DNA of 38,180 bases from Clostridia bacterium (GCA_024405515.1 JAKSOR010000010.1:1-38180); one strand, 5' to 3'. Numbered from the stretch's first letter, positions 22,152 to 32,897 are shown. Made by a program: numbers and translations. Notes: generated from the sequence alone by a model not told the origin.

Positions 22152-24665
22152 ATGAAAAAAGAAGGATTAAGGAAAATAGGAGCAGTCGGGATTATTACAC
22201 TAGTCTGTTTTGCACTGGCTAATGTGATATCCGTTCCTGTATTGTTTTTTGTTTTAGGATACAAGGGAGTATCAATAGCAGGGGCCATTACTTATGCAAA
22301 ATGGACCGTGTTTTTCTTCATTACGATGATGCTTATCGCAAATGTTTTTCTCTCTCAGAAATTCCTTGAAGGCAAAGGTCAGGAAATCCTTTTCTTCACT
22401 TCTTCCGCACTGTTAATGTCTGAGGCACTTGGTTACATCATTTACTGCCTTGTAAGATGTAAATTTGTATTCGGTCATCTTGACTGGTACGGATTTTTCC
22501 TTGAAATCATTAATCTCGAATGGCAGATTTGCTGGATATTCTATGCAATAGTATTTCTGGCGTTCGTTTTGATATTCATTATTTATGTAACGTTCATCGA
22601 CAGGAGGCTCATTTTGTTTGCAAGAGGCGGATTAGCCGGAAAAGGTAAACTGAAACAAATTAACTCAAACCTTGAGAATTCACGCTGGATGACCCCACAG
22701 GAAAGAGATAAAGTATTCAAACCTGCCAAATGGTCCAAACTTTCGGTTACAAAGAAAGACGGTATTCCTATTATGGCGGAACTTACGAACAGAAACAAAG
22801 ATTTAAATATTGTTTTCAATTCTCCGTGCCATGCAATCGTTATCGGTTCTACCGGTTCCGGTAAAACAACGACATTCGTTTCACCTATGATTCAGATTCT
22901 GGCAGCTTCTGCGGCTGGCTCATCAATGATTGTTACTGACCCTAAGGGCGAACTTTTCTCAATGCACTCACAGTTCCTCAAGGACAGGGGATATGATGTT
23001 AAAGTCGTAGACCTCCGTGATACATACTCATCATACAGATGGAATCCTCTCGATATGATCTGGGATGGATATCAGAAATATCTGTTTGCTCATAATGATG
23101 CTTTCGTCAGAGATGATGATGTAAAAGAATCAGGACTTACGCTCGGTGAGGATGAATCACAGTTTGTAGGACTTGATACATGGTATGAGTTTAACGGAAA
23201 AGCATTTGCTAATTACGAATCACTCGTTCAGGCCATCAAAGTTTTCAAAAAGAAGACATATGATGAGGTCTATGAGGATTTAAACGACTTAGTATCAGTT
23301 CTTATTCCTGTTGAAAACGATAAGGACCCTATGTGGGAAAAAGGTGCAAGATCAATTGTTCTCTCTGTTCTTCTCGGAATGCTTGAGGACAGTGCAGATG
23401 AAAGACTCGGCATGACAAAAGAAAAGTTCAATTTCTTCAACATGACCAAGATTCTTCAGAACTCAACAGATGACTACCTTGAACTCAGGAACTATTTTGC
23501 CGGAAGATCAATTCTTTCCAAAGCATTATCACTTTCAAAGCAGGTCTGTGATGCTGCTGAAACAACAAGAGCATCATATATGTCTATCGTTTACGAAAAA
23601 CTTACGATGTTCAACGATGCAGGTATCTGTGCTCTTACTTCAGCATCAGACTTTACATCGGAACAGCTTGCATATAAACCGACAGCATTATTCCTGAAGA
23701 TACCTGATGAAAAAGATACACGTCATAACCTTGCGGCAATCTTTATCCTCAATATCTACAAGACACTTATTAAGGTTGCATCTGCAAAAGCAGACCTCAC
23801 TCTTGACAGAAACGTATTCTTCATCATGGATGAGTTCGGTAACATGCCGAAAATTGAAAAGTTCGATAAGTTCATCACCGTCGGACGTTCCAGAAAGATT
23901 TGGTTCGTTATGATTATTCAGTCATACGCTCAGCTCAATAACGTATACGGAGACACCGTTGCTGATATCGTAAAAGGTAACTGCGGTATCAAGATGTTCA
24001 TCGGTTCCAACGATATGGGAACATGTAAAGAGTACAGTGAACTCTGCGGAAACATTACAGTTGTCACGACATCCACAAGTGGTTCATCACAAAGTGATGA
24101 TGTTAATATTTCTGCTCAGACTCAGGTAAGACCGCTTATCTATCCGTCTGAACTCCAGAGACTTAATCACCCGGGTGATATAGGTCATTCAATTATTGTT
24201 ACCTTCGGTAACTTCCCACTTAAGACATATTTCTCACCGAGCTTCAAAGTTCCGTTTTACAAGTTTGCTAAGATGGATACTTCTGATACGGACAGATACT
24301 TTGATGAGAACGCAATATTATATGATGTAAAAAAACGTAATGAGATAGTACTTGCCCCTGAAGAAGGCGAGGAAGAACAGCAAGGATTTGCAGGTATTCA
24401 GGTTGCATCAGATTCAGAAATGAAAATTGTGGATGAATCTGTTGTGGAAGAGCAGCAGGTTACAGCAGCAGCTGATAATACCGAAGCAAAATCCGAAAAT
24501 GAAATTATTCATGAAGAGGATAAAGGTATGGATAACGAAACAAATTCTCAGATGCAGGAACTCATGGCAAAATTCGCTGAATTCAAATCTGCAAATGGAA
24601 CACAGTCTCTTGAAGATTTCTTCAGGCAGATGGCAGGTGCTGATAATGCACCGAAGGAGAACTGA
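22152..24665 (+). CDS. virD4: VirD4/TraG-type type IV coupling ATPase
   Basis: An 837-residue membrane-bound ATPase that brings substrates to a type IV secretion channel. About four helices lie in the first 155 residues. The motor domain has Walker A GSTGSGKTTT (about 233-241, Lys238), MIVTDPKGELFSMHSQFL, a WNPLD motif, and Walker B FFIMDEFGN (Asp560, Glu561) followed by GRSRKIWFVMIIQSYAQL. This order is diagnostic for VirD4/TraG. The C-terminal 120 residues are rich in Glu and Gln with low complexity and may bind substrates. GGAGAG precedes the ATG. In the cluster it stands between two large surface proteins. No relaxase is beside it, so DNA transfer is not shown. Confidence 0.94.
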   Translation: MKKEGLRKIGAVGIITLVCFALANVISVPVLFFVLGYKGVSIAGAITYAKWTVFFFITMMLIANVFLSQKFLEGKGQEILFFTSSALLMSEALGYIIYCLVRCKFVFGHLDWYGFFLEIINLEWQICWIFYAIVFLAFVLIFIIYVTFIDRRLILFARGGLAGKGKLKQINSNLENSRWMTPQERDKVFKPAKWSKLSVTKKDGIPIMAELTNRNKDLNIVFNSPCHAIVIGSTGSGKTTTFVSPMIQILAASAAGSSMIVTDPKGELFSMHSQFLKDRGYDVKVVDLRDTYSSYRWNPLDMIWDGYQKYLFAHNDAFVRDDDVKESGLTLGEDESQFVGLDTWYEFNGKAFANYESLVQAIKVFKKKTYDEVYEDLNDLVSVLIPVENDKDPMWEKGARSIVLSVLLGMLEDSADERLGMTKEKFNFFNMTKILQNSTDDYLELRNYFAGRSILSKALSLSKQVCDAAETTRASYMSIVYEKLTMFNDAGICALTSASDFTSEQLAYKPTALFLKIPDEKDTRHNLAAIFILNIYKTLIKVASAKADLTLDRNVFFIMDEFGNMPKIEKFDKFITVGRSRKIWFVMIIQSYAQLNNVYGDTVADIVKGNCGIKMFIGSNDMGTCKEYSELCGNITVVTTSTSGSSQSDDVNISAQTQVRPLIYPSELQRLNHPGDIGHSIIVTFGNFPLKTYFSPSFKVPFYKFAKMDTSDTDRYFDENAILYDVKKRNEIVLAPEEGEEEQQGFAGIQVASDSEMKIVDESVVEEQQVTAAADNTEAKSENEIIHEEDKGMDNETNSQMQELMAKFAEFKSANGTQSLEDFFRQMAGADNAPKEN

Positions 24666-24666
24666 T

Positions 24667-27600
24667 ATGGTAAGAAATAATAAATTACTGAGTTTTCTTC
24701 TTTTAGTCTCGCTTTTTGCACTTGTCTGTATCGGTGTATTCGTATCTTTATGTGATAACACAGGAGAAAATGCTTATGCTGCAATTACTCTTCCGACACT
24801 CTCCATTGAATCCACAGGCGTACCTAATTCAAATAATCAGATATCGATAAAAATCAAGTTAAGCCGTGCTTATAACGAAGATATAACTGCAAATATCAAG
24901 GCTTATAACTGGTCTGCTGTTGTTGACCATGACTATACAGCTATTGGCGGTAACGGCAAAAATACAAAAGATATTGTGTTTAAACCGGGTACAACTGAGG
25001 CTTCGTTTAGCGTAACTGTTAAAAACTCAAAATACGGCGTTGTAAAAAATGGTGAAACATATGTAAACACAAGACAGTTTATAGTTAAGATTTATAACTG
25101 TTCTGAAAACGCACAGATATCAACAACAAACTACCAGGTATACTGTAACACAGGTTATGATCATCAGTATAAACTTGCAAACAAGACCGGTAATGCATAT
25201 GCATTTGCAATCTATCAGACATATGCAACAGATGTCCCTGAGAAAAACATGGGTAGCTGGGGGTCCAGTGCCAAATCGCATTCATGGGACTGGGAATGGA
25301 AATTCTATGATACAGCTGAAGGTAAGGAAGCCTGGGACTATTATGAAAAGAACGGATTAGCTCACCTTTATTTTGCAGCCAAAGGTTGTTTTGATAGTAG
25401 CGATGCTTTCCAGTATGATGGCGGATGTGATTATAAAATGGACGGAAAGTACATAATGGAAATGGAGCAGGATGGCTACTGGTCTGATGAAGATTACTAT
25501 ACATATAAGTTACACGATCATAGTTACAGTGACCATGATAACATTGAGTATGGTGGTGACACAGGTTATCCTAATGTTGATGAAACAAGAAGAGACCTGA
25601 CAACTACTCAGAACAAAGATTATACCAAGAATGGTTATTATGATTTTGATGGAGAGCATTGGTTCAGACTTTATAACAAACCTTATCCGTCATGTCACTA
25701 TTACATAAACGGTGGAGCTAACAGAAAACTTTCGGAGCACAAAATGTGGATAAAGGTTTCAGATGTACGAGCTCCTAGCATTACAGACTGGATTTTTGAT
25801 GAATGCTGTGAAGACGGTAACAATTTGATTTATGCAAGAATCAGATTCAATGAACCTGTCCAGGTTTCCGGTTCAGCTCCGACTCTTGTATGCAATATAA
25901 ACAGCTTCGGCGGTTCTAAACAGGCATATTTTAATTATGTCGGTGGAGAATTGACAGATACTCTCGTATTTGCTCTTGACCCTATGTCAACAGATATCAG
26001 CAATCATAAGGGCCTTAACTATGACGGAGTTATTACACATATGTATCCGTCATATATCCTTAATCAGTCAAGCATCTGCGATTTTTCCGAGAGAGCTAAT
26101 AAACTCTGTAACTGTACTGTAACTGATTTGTTCCTTGATAATTCAGCCAATATGTACACAAATCATATTGAGATAGCTAAGATGACCGAGGATAACACTA
26201 ACTGTATCGGTGTTTGTGAAGGAAGTAACGGTTTTAAGTGTCAGTTAGACCCACGTATTCCTGAAGTTCAGCCTTTAACAGTACAGTCAGCAGTTAAAAG
26301 GTCTTTTGATATTAATGTAACAGTCGCAAATATGGATAAGGGCGGTACTCTTTACTATGAATGGAGTACATCAAAAGCAACAGCTCCTACATCTCTTACA
26401 AAACTTGCAACAAAGAAAACAACTGGCTCATCCCTTGTTGATGGTGTTCAGTTCTCAATTCCTAACGGAGAACTGACGGGTATTTATTATCTCTGGTTAA
26501 AACCTGTGTCAGCATTCGGAAAGACACCTGATAATGCAGTATTAGGCGGTAAATATATATTCGATAGCGCACCGTATGATATAATTTACAGGGACGGATA
26601 CGATGCAGACGGAACAGCGATTCCATCAGATCTTAGTTTCTGCGGAAACCCGTTCAGTGCGTCCGGAACAAGAAGCATAAACTTCTATATTAAGGAAAAT
26701 TATCCAGACTGTGATAGCGGCATAGGTAATATTTATCTCTACTGGTCTTACTCATCTGTATGGAACACAGAGACTGAGTTTATCGGCAGTTATATGTACT
26801 ATGATGCCAACAGAAACGCAAATCCAAGAGTCACGATAAAAGACCGTGATCTGAAAGACGGGGAATATGTATATCAGGTAACTGTACAGACTACTGCGGA
26901 AGATTTCGGTATCTATTTTGATGAAATTGCTTCAGAACAAGGAAAGGAACTCTATCAGTACGATAAATTCTATTTAGGCGTGGTTGTCGAGGATAAACTC
27001 GGAAATACAATTACGGTTAATAATTCATCACCGATTTCATATAAGTATTATTACGACACAAGACCGATTTATGAGTCAGAGACAACAGTTAACTGTAATC
27101 CTCTTTTCTATGCTGATGATGTTCCGGTATATGATTTTTCTAAGAGCACAAAACCTATTTTCGAAACAGTATTCGACACCTCTCCGGAAGAAGTATTAGA
27201 CATACTTATTAAAAAACCGGGAGAAAAAGACCCGGATAAGACATATCTTTCCTGGTTCAATCCGTACGAAGTAGCTGATGATAAATCCAGATGCAGACTT
27301 GAGGTCAGGGAAGGTCAGGACGATGTAGCCGGATATTATGAGCTTTCATATCTTGTTAAAGCAGGAACTGAAAAATATACTATTGATTTTCCGTTCTATC
27401 TTACGAATGATGAATCTGAGGCTACAACAAACTACTCAACAATAATGGGCGGACGCGTTTTAACGAACCAGGTCTATATTGTCGGAAATACTCAGTACTA
27501 CTATAAAGACGCAGCCGGTAACACAATTACTGAAAAGTACGCTGGAGAAAAGTCGGATGCAATTTTCTCATCATATGAGGAAGCATTCAACTATATCAAA

Positions 27601-30600
27601 TATAAGGAAATGCAGGACATGTATGCTCTTGTAATTCCTTCCGAATCAATTGCCAGCCAGATAAACAGCGGTTCTGCAGACTTCGTTAAAGCTGCAGATG
27701 AAAAAACAACTGCTGTTCAGGGACAGGTATGGATAAGATACAAGCGTGTAACCTGGGAAGAAACAAAAGCAAATTCAGGCTGGGGTTATTATTTCTATGC
27801 TAACAGCCCTAATGCTTCGAATTCCATTGACCTCTTAAGAGTTTCGGATAACCTCAATAAAGCTATTAATGAAGTTGTTGAAGGTATTTTGACAAGATTC
27901 GGTAACGCAACATATCTTACTAATGCCAACGGATATCTTAATCAGTACGGAACACCGTCATGTGATCCTGCACAGATACATCCTGACAAGGAATCAGTAT
28001 CCAAGACATTATCAGGTACTCCGTTTACCTTATCTCTTGAATATGGCGGAGATCCGAGCATATATTCTCCGAATATATACTATCTTGATTCAACGTATAT
28101 TCTTGCATCTTCCACACCACTTCAGTTCAGCAAGTACTCCAAACTTTATGTTTCTCAGTACGGAACAACACAGAAGAGTTTTAACAGAGTACATGAGGAA
28201 AACGGAATTTTCCTTAAGTATCATGTGCCGACAACCGGTGTATACACAATCAGGGAAATCGATGAGTTCGGTGCTAAGGAGTACGAAGTATTCATCGATG
28301 TGGACGCCCCGACAATTATGGCATCCTACATGGAATTCAATTTGGATGATCCTTCAAAAGTCGATGAAGTAGCAGTAGTATTCGATGATCACAGCTCCGA
28401 ATATTCATTCTCTGCTAAATCATTCACAATTAAACAGATGACCTCGGAAAGTGATGATCTTGCCTATGTTGCTGTTTATAACACAGCAGGTGAAATCCTG
28501 AAGGAAGTTGTTACATATAAACAATTAAGATCAAAATCATACACGCTCGATAACGGAAGATATTTCCTTGATGTCTACGACAGGTCAGGTAACCATTACA
28601 GAATCAATCTTGTTCTTAATGACTCTTCATTAACCTGTGATATTCTTGAATCAGTAAATATAGCACTTACTTTCAAAGTCTATAACAGAAACAGTGACGA
28701 TATCAATACTTACGAAGTAAAGAGAGACGGCGTAAGAATTGAAAGTGTATTTGAAGAAACCAAGAGATGGACAGAAAGCGGAATTTATTCGTTCTATGTA
28801 GAAGACTGGTACGGTAATGTATTCTCAGCAGAATATGAATTCATAAGACATATTCCAAATGTCACATGGAAATATTCATATAACGGACAAAATTATACAT
28901 ATGTTGATCCAAAAGACAGAGATCCTCTTGATAAATCTCCGGAACTTATGATTATGAGGCAGACAGGCTCTCAGGAATATACTGTCACAACGAGTTGTCA
29001 GACTGTAATGTTCCTTTATGATACAACAGAAGACTATTCATTTGAGTTCCTTGATGAAGATCCGCCTGAATATGCCCAGTCATCGCCGAATTTAAGTACA
29101 CAGGTTCAGGTTACATCTGTAAAGAGCTGGAAAGTTAAGATATTCTATACCCAGTATCCGGAAATATATGCAATCTATACGTTTGTACTGGATGTTCTTT
29201 CTCCGACAGTCACCGTAACTTATACTATGAAAACGTATTCTGACAGGGAAGAAGTGGCAGTAAATACTCAGTATAAACAGATGATGCAGGAGGCAACACT
29301 TAAATATAGGGCTGATCTCCAGAAAAAATCCGAAAGCGAGCTTAAGGATTTCGCTAAAAGAGAAGGAATAGTAATTCCGGAAGCCGCTTCCAAAGAAATG
29401 ATGATTGACAAAATCATGGCTGAAATAACGGTAACACTTCCTGAGGGTACTGTTATTACGGCGGATACAATTTTGTACGACATTAAAAATACAACAGAGA
29501 GAACAATAATTGATGGTTCAAGTTTCACTGCAGAATTTTTCAATGCCAAGTTTGATGATGTAAGCGGTATAAAATCTGTTCAGGTTTATGTAAACGGTGA
29601 ACTTTACACTGAAGTGTTTAATCCTTCAGCTGCATTAACGCTTGCAAGACCGGGTGAGTATCTTATTGTCTGTCAGGATAACCTTTCAAATGAAACAAGA
29701 TTTAAGTTTACGAACACAAATTCTCGTGATGTTGAATATTATGTAGATGATAAACCTATTGAACTTGAGAAGAATCAGAAAGACTTTATCAAGATTGTCG
29801 ATGGCGAAGAAACATACATCAAAGAAGATTACGGCAGCGTTGATCAGATAATCAGAATTCCGACAAATCAGGAAACTTTTGTAAAGTATCTTATCAAAAA
29901 GTTAGACAGAACAACCGGAGAAACAGAAACAAGTCTTTTACAGATTCTTGTTATGGACGGAATGATTATTCCGCTTCAGTATCAGGTTCTCTCAATAGGT
30001 GATGTCGGTGAAGAAGAACAGTGTGTATCTCTTAATCAGCTTGCTCCTATCTATAATGTTTTTGAGGCAGCTATCAAGAAATATGAACTTATTTCACTCT
30101 CAGCTCTTGGGGTAACATTCCAGGTCATGGCTGATGAGGCTGAATATATATACATTAAACTCATCCCGGGCGCAAATGGCGGGGTATATACTGTTGAGAC
30201 AAAGATCTCCGAAGACATGAATCTTGAACCGGTTTACTTAAAGAGTATTCTTTCAAGTGATAAGACAGATATTATCCTTCACTATGAAAAAAGCGGTGAG
30301 GTAATTACTACTTCCCAGGAATCTACAATTAACATAAATGATTCGTTCATCATCTTGGAGAATGAAATTCCTAAAGAAGTCGCAACAATAGAATATTCAT
30401 ATTCATCAACTTCAGAGTTCAATGAGTACAGAGTTATTTTTGATGGTGAATTATATACTTATGACACTATCAAAGACGGTTTCTATTCTCTGAAAATAAC
30501 GAACGTATTCGGAAATGTAACCACATACACTATACTCATTTCAAGCAAGTGTATAGTAATAACATATGTGAGACATGCAGACGGCAGTGAAGTGTATTAT

Positions 30601-32469
30601 TCTAATGATTACACTCAGTCTGTTTATTCAAACAACACCATCGGTTTTGAGGTCTATTCTGATACAATGGACTACACCATTATTAAGGATGGCGTAGATG
30701 TCAAACCGAACAGAATCATCGTTGATGAAGGTTATTATATGTTCACAATCGTTGATGAAGGTAACTATCTTGTTACAATCAAGGACGAATTCAACAATAT
30801 TGTAGTGAGAACATGTTCAATTAAGGTACGTCAGATTGAAATGCCTGAAGGCCTTATCTACGGATATAACGAAAAAGCATTAAGAAAGAGTGAAAATTAC
30901 ACAAATAACAGACTTTCCGTAGACCCGACTAAACTCGGACTTATCAGTTATGTAGCTGTAAGAAACACAAAGACAGGTGCTGAAAAGGTTCTCATCGATA
31001 AGATTTCAGAGAAAACTGTTCAGAATAATGATGAACTTGTTGAATGCATAGGTGTGGACGGAACAGGTATATATACTCTTGTTCTTATGGATGCTTACGG
31101 TAACTCAGTAAAGGTTTCTGTAAACTACAGGGAAGAATCCCCATTAAGACTTTCAAGAATCACAAGAAGTACAGGAACAGATACGGAGTACTCACTTGAC
31201 CTCGCACTTGAAATCGGTCTGTGGTCAAACAGCTCTGCTTCATTTGATACAGAAGCTGTAAAATACCGCCTTACAATTGACGGAACAGAATCACAGTGTC
31301 CGAAGTCCATTGCATTTATGTCAGAGGTTCAGGAAGCAACGCTTACATATGAAGTTTATTACATAGATGAATACGGATTTGAGTATTCATTCAGTGTATA
31401 TCTCGTAAGACAGGAACTCAAACTTTCGACAATACCGTCAGTCAAGACAGTAATCATCGATGAAATGCCTATCACAAAGAATAACATTATCCTTGAACTT
31501 CAGGATAATACAACGACTACATATACAGTCAGTGGCGGAGAGACAAAGACATATAAAGCCGGCATGGTTCTTAAAGAAGATGGCGTATACCGCTTTATCG
31601 AACAGGACTTCGCTGGAAATATCTCAACTCTCACAATAAAGAAAGACACTATTGCTGAGTATGTATTCTACCGCAGCACCGGAACAATTGAGAATCCTCT
31701 TGCAAAAGGTACTGTAGTTAACAATGATGCAGTTCTTCTCGCCGGAAGAAACGGAGACGAACTTACTGTCAAGAGAATATACAGAGATGATGAACCATTC
31801 ACTGAAACTGACCTTACAAGAATCTCTCTTGCAGGTAAATGGGAATTCCTTATTGCTGACCAGGTAGGAAATGAAAGTTACTTTACATTCTATATAATCA
31901 ACCATTATCTTAACTCGTTCGATTATACGACCCCGTATAACTACAAGGTAACTGCAGCATACTACGATGATCATCTCAGCACAAAAATCTCATATCTGCA
32001 TATGATTGAACAGGATGCAAATACATCACACTTCAAGTTCACTCAGGACGGAGATTATTTCATCACAATGCAGTCACAGATAAGCGGTGAGATTATTTCA
32101 TTTGAGTTTACGATTGATACATCCCATCCGAAAGTACAGCTTGTCGGATGCACAGAAGGGGAAACAACTCTTGATGATATTACAATCGGAGGGCTCCAGG
32201 CGGGAGATACAGTATATATCTACAGAGACGGTGCTCTTGTCGAAACATTCGAAGTAACAGCAACAAATTCAAGTCCTGTTCTTTCTGAACCTGGCACATA
32301 CAAACTTGTTGTGGCAAATCCGGCAGGTAACGAAACAGAACTTAATTTCATAAGAAAACGTGTTCCTAACGGAGCAAGCAGTGCTCTTATTATCATAGCA
32401 GCACTTGCAATAGTAGTCGGTTTGTTCATAGGCCTCTGCCTCAGAAACAAATCAAGAGTAGACAAATAA
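24667..32469 (+). CDS. Giant (2600-residue) membrane-anchored surface protein with Ig-like modules
   Basis: A signal peptide (NNKLLSFLLLVSLFALVCIG) and ANAYA-like cleavage region precede a Calx-beta-like region (about 45-150). A Tyr/Asp-rich part (about 170-360) and an SbsA-like Ig module with RFNEPVQVSGSAP (about 390) follow. From about 1200 to 2560 many Ig-like units recur, each with a strand such as GxYxLxIxDxxGN (1378, 1661, 1936, 2030, 2132, 2304, 2389, 2540). A single helix (about 2570-2592) and a basic tail end the protein, with no LPxTG motif. The ATG at 24667 follows AAGGAG inside the preceding gene, one base after its stop; the open frame extends 80 codons upstream but overlaps virD4. 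It is probably a long adhesin or extracellular scaffold of the secretion system. Confidence 0.88.
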   Translation: MVRNNKLLSFLLLVSLFALVCIGVFVSLCDNTGENAYAAITLPTLSIESTGVPNSNNQISIKIKLSRAYNEDITANIKAYNWSAVVDHDYTAIGGNGKNTKDIVFKPGTTEASFSVTVKNSKYGVVKNGETYVNTRQFIVKIYNCSENAQISTTNYQVYCNTGYDHQYKLANKTGNAYAFAIYQTYATDVPEKNMGSWGSSAKSHSWDWEWKFYDTAEGKEAWDYYEKNGLAHLYFAAKGCFDSSDAFQYDGGCDYKMDGKYIMEMEQDGYWSDEDYYTYKLHDHSYSDHDNIEYGGDTGYPNVDETRRDLTTTQNKDYTKNGYYDFDGEHWFRLYNKPYPSCHYYINGGANRKLSEHKMWIKVSDVRAPSITDWIFDECCEDGNNLIYARIRFNEPVQVSGSAPTLVCNINSFGGSKQAYFNYVGGELTDTLVFALDPMSTDISNHKGLNYDGVITHMYPSYILNQSSICDFSERANKLCNCTVTDLFLDNSANMYTNHIEIAKMTEDNTNCIGVCEGSNGFKCQLDPRIPEVQPLTVQSAVKRSFDINVTVANMDKGGTLYYEWSTSKATAPTSLTKLATKKTTGSSLVDGVQFSIPNGELTGIYYLWLKPVSAFGKTPDNAVLGGKYIFDSAPYDIIYRDGYDADGTAIPSDLSFCGNPFSASGTRSINFYIKENYPDCDSGIGNIYLYWSYSSVWNTETEFIGSYMYYDANRNANPRVTIKDRDLKDGEYVYQVTVQTTAEDFGIYFDEIASEQGKELYQYDKFYLGVVVEDKLGNTITVNNSSPISYKYYYDTRPIYESETTVNCNPLFYADDVPVYDFSKSTKPIFETVFDTSPEEVLDILIKKPGEKDPDKTYLSWFNPYEVADDKSRCRLEVREGQDDVAGYYELSYLVKAGTEKYTIDFPFYLTNDESEATTNYSTIMGGRVLTNQVYIVGNTQYYYKDAAGNTITEKYAGEKSDAIFSSYEEAFNYIKYKEMQDMYALVIPSESIASQINSGSADFVKAADEKTTAVQGQVWIRYKRVTWEETKANSGWGYYFYANSPNASNSIDLLRVSDNLNKAINEVVEGILTRFGNATYLTNANGYLNQYGTPSCDPAQIHPDKESVSKTLSGTPFTLSLEYGGDPSIYSPNIYYLDSTYILASSTPLQFSKYSKLYVSQYGTTQKSFNRVHEENGIFLKYHVPTTGVYTIREIDEFGAKEYEVFIDVDAPTIMASYMEFNLDDPSKVDEVAVVFDDHSSEYSFSAKSFTIKQMTSESDDLAYVAVYNTAGEILKEVVTYKQLRSKSYTLDNGRYFLDVYDRSGNHYRINLVLNDSSLTCDILESVNIALTFKVYNRNSDDINTYEVKRDGVRIESVFEETKRWTESGIYSFYVEDWYGNVFSAEYEFIRHIPNVTWKYSYNGQNYTYVDPKDRDPLDKSPELMIMRQTGSQEYTVTTSCQTVMFLYDTTEDYSFEFLDEDPPEYAQSSPNLSTQVQVTSVKSWKVKIFYTQYPEIYAIYTFVLDVLSPTVTVTYTMKTYSDREEVAVNTQYKQMMQEATLKYRADLQKKSESELKDFAKREGIVIPEAASKEMMIDKIMAEITVTLPEGTVITADTILYDIKNTTERTIIDGSSFTAEFFNAKFDDVSGIKSVQVYVNGELYTEVFNPSAALTLARPGEYLIVCQDNLSNETRFKFTNTNSRDVEYYVDDKPIELEKNQKDFIKIVDGEETYIKEDYGSVDQIIRIPTNQETFVKYLIKKLDRTTGETETSLLQILVMDGMIIPLQYQVLSIGDVGEEEQCVSLNQLAPIYNVFEAAIKKYELISLSALGVTFQVMADEAEYIYIKLIPGANGGVYTVETKISEDMNLEPVYLKSILSSDKTDIILHYEKSGEVITTSQESTININDSFIILENEIPKEVATIEYSYSSTSEFNEYRVIFDGELYTYDTIKDGFYSLKITNVFGNVTTYTILISSKCIVITYVRHADGSEVYYSNDYTQSVYSNNTIGFEVYSDTMDYTIIKDGVDVKPNRIIVDEGYYMFTIVDEGNYLVTIKDEFNNIVVRTCSIKVRQIEMPEGLIYGYNEKALRKSENYTNNRLSVDPTKLGLISYVAVRNTKTGAEKVLIDKISEKTVQNNDELVECIGVDGTGIYTLVLMDAYGNSVKVSVNYREESPLRLSRITRSTGTDTEYSLDLALEIGLWSNSSASFDTEAVKYRLTIDGTESQCPKSIAFMSEVQEATLTYEVYYIDEYGFEYSFSVYLVRQELKLSTIPSVKTVIIDEMPITKNNIILELQDNTTTTYTVSGGETKTYKAGMVLKEDGVYRFIEQDFAGNISTLTIKKDTIAEYVFYRSTGTIENPLAKGTVVNNDAVLLAGRNGDELTVKRIYRDDEPFTETDLTRISLAGKWEFLIADQVGNESYFTFYIINHYLNSFDYTTPYNYKVTAAYYDDHLSTKISYLHMIEQDANTSHFKFTQDGDYFITMQSQISGEIISFEFTIDTSHPKVQLVGCTEGETTLDDITIGGLQAGDTVYIYRDGALVETFEVTATNSSPVLSEPGTYKLVVANPAGNETELNFIRKRVPNGASSALIIIAALAIVVGLFIGLCLRNKSRVDK

Positions 32470-32567
32470 AAAAACTAAAATCGGAAAAAATAATGAGAAG
32501 CGATGTCATTATCTTGTCCCGGTTGATGTAATAAAATAACAACGAAACATAAAAAAGGAGATTAATT
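32470..32567 (+). promoter_or_regulatory. Leader of the pilin-like gene with a small hairpin
   Basis: This 98-base gap is the longest inside the cluster. It holds a perfect 7-bp stem ATAATGA/TCATTAT (32490-32512) with a 9-base loop and no T-run, a weak promoter possibility (TTGTCC 32515-32520, 17 bases, TAACAA) and a strong AAAAAAGGAGA ribosome site. It could be an mRNA processing or stability element. Function is inference. Confidence 0.3.
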
Positions 32568-32870
32568 ATGTTTAATTTTACAATCGCAGCATTATCACAA
32601 GCTGAATTAGCAAAAGTTGCACAGCCAGTTATTGACGTGTGCAAAGTCTTAGTGCCAGTACTTCTTTCTGTAGTCGGTGCACTTGGTCTTATCTGGTGTA
32701 TTCTTCTCGGCGTTAAATATGCAAAAGCAGAAGATCCACAGGAACATGAAAAAGCAAAGAAAGCTTTAAAGAACGCAATCATCGGATTCGTACTTATCTT
32801 TGTTCTTTTAATTATGTGCCAGGTAGGCGTAACAGTATTCACAAACTGGTGGAGTAACTACAACTATTAA
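32568..32870 (+). CDS. Small two-helix pilin-like conjugation protein (VirB2/Mbov_0395-like)
   Basis: A 100-residue protein with helices at about 25-48 and 70-92, joined by a basic, charged loop GVKYAKAEDPQEHEKAKK and followed by ALKNAIIGFVLIFVLL. This layout and loop match the pilin-like proteins of Gram-positive and mycoplasma ICE transfer modules (Mbov_0395-type), which correspond to VirB2/TrbC. There is no clear cleavable signal; residues 1-10 are mildly hydrophobic. The strong ribosome site and highly biased codons suggest high expression, as expected of a structural subunit. The membrane protein and VirB4 homologue follow downstream. Confidence 0.82.
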   Translation: MFNFTIAALSQAELAKVAQPVIDVCKVLVPVLLSVVGALGLIWCILLGVKYAKAEDPQEHEKAKKALKNAIIGFVLIFVLLIMCQVGVTVFTNWWSNYNY

Positions 32871-32897
32871 TAACAAAATTAGAAAACAGTCCGATTA

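Noticed and set aside
24427..24666. 80-codon upstream extension of the giant surface protein
   Set aside because: It overlaps the end of virD4 in another frame; the ATG at 24667 has a good ribosome site and begins a signal peptide.
32375..32469. Sortase LPxTG anchor at the end of the giant protein
   Set aside because: The segment before the helix has no LPxTG-like motif.
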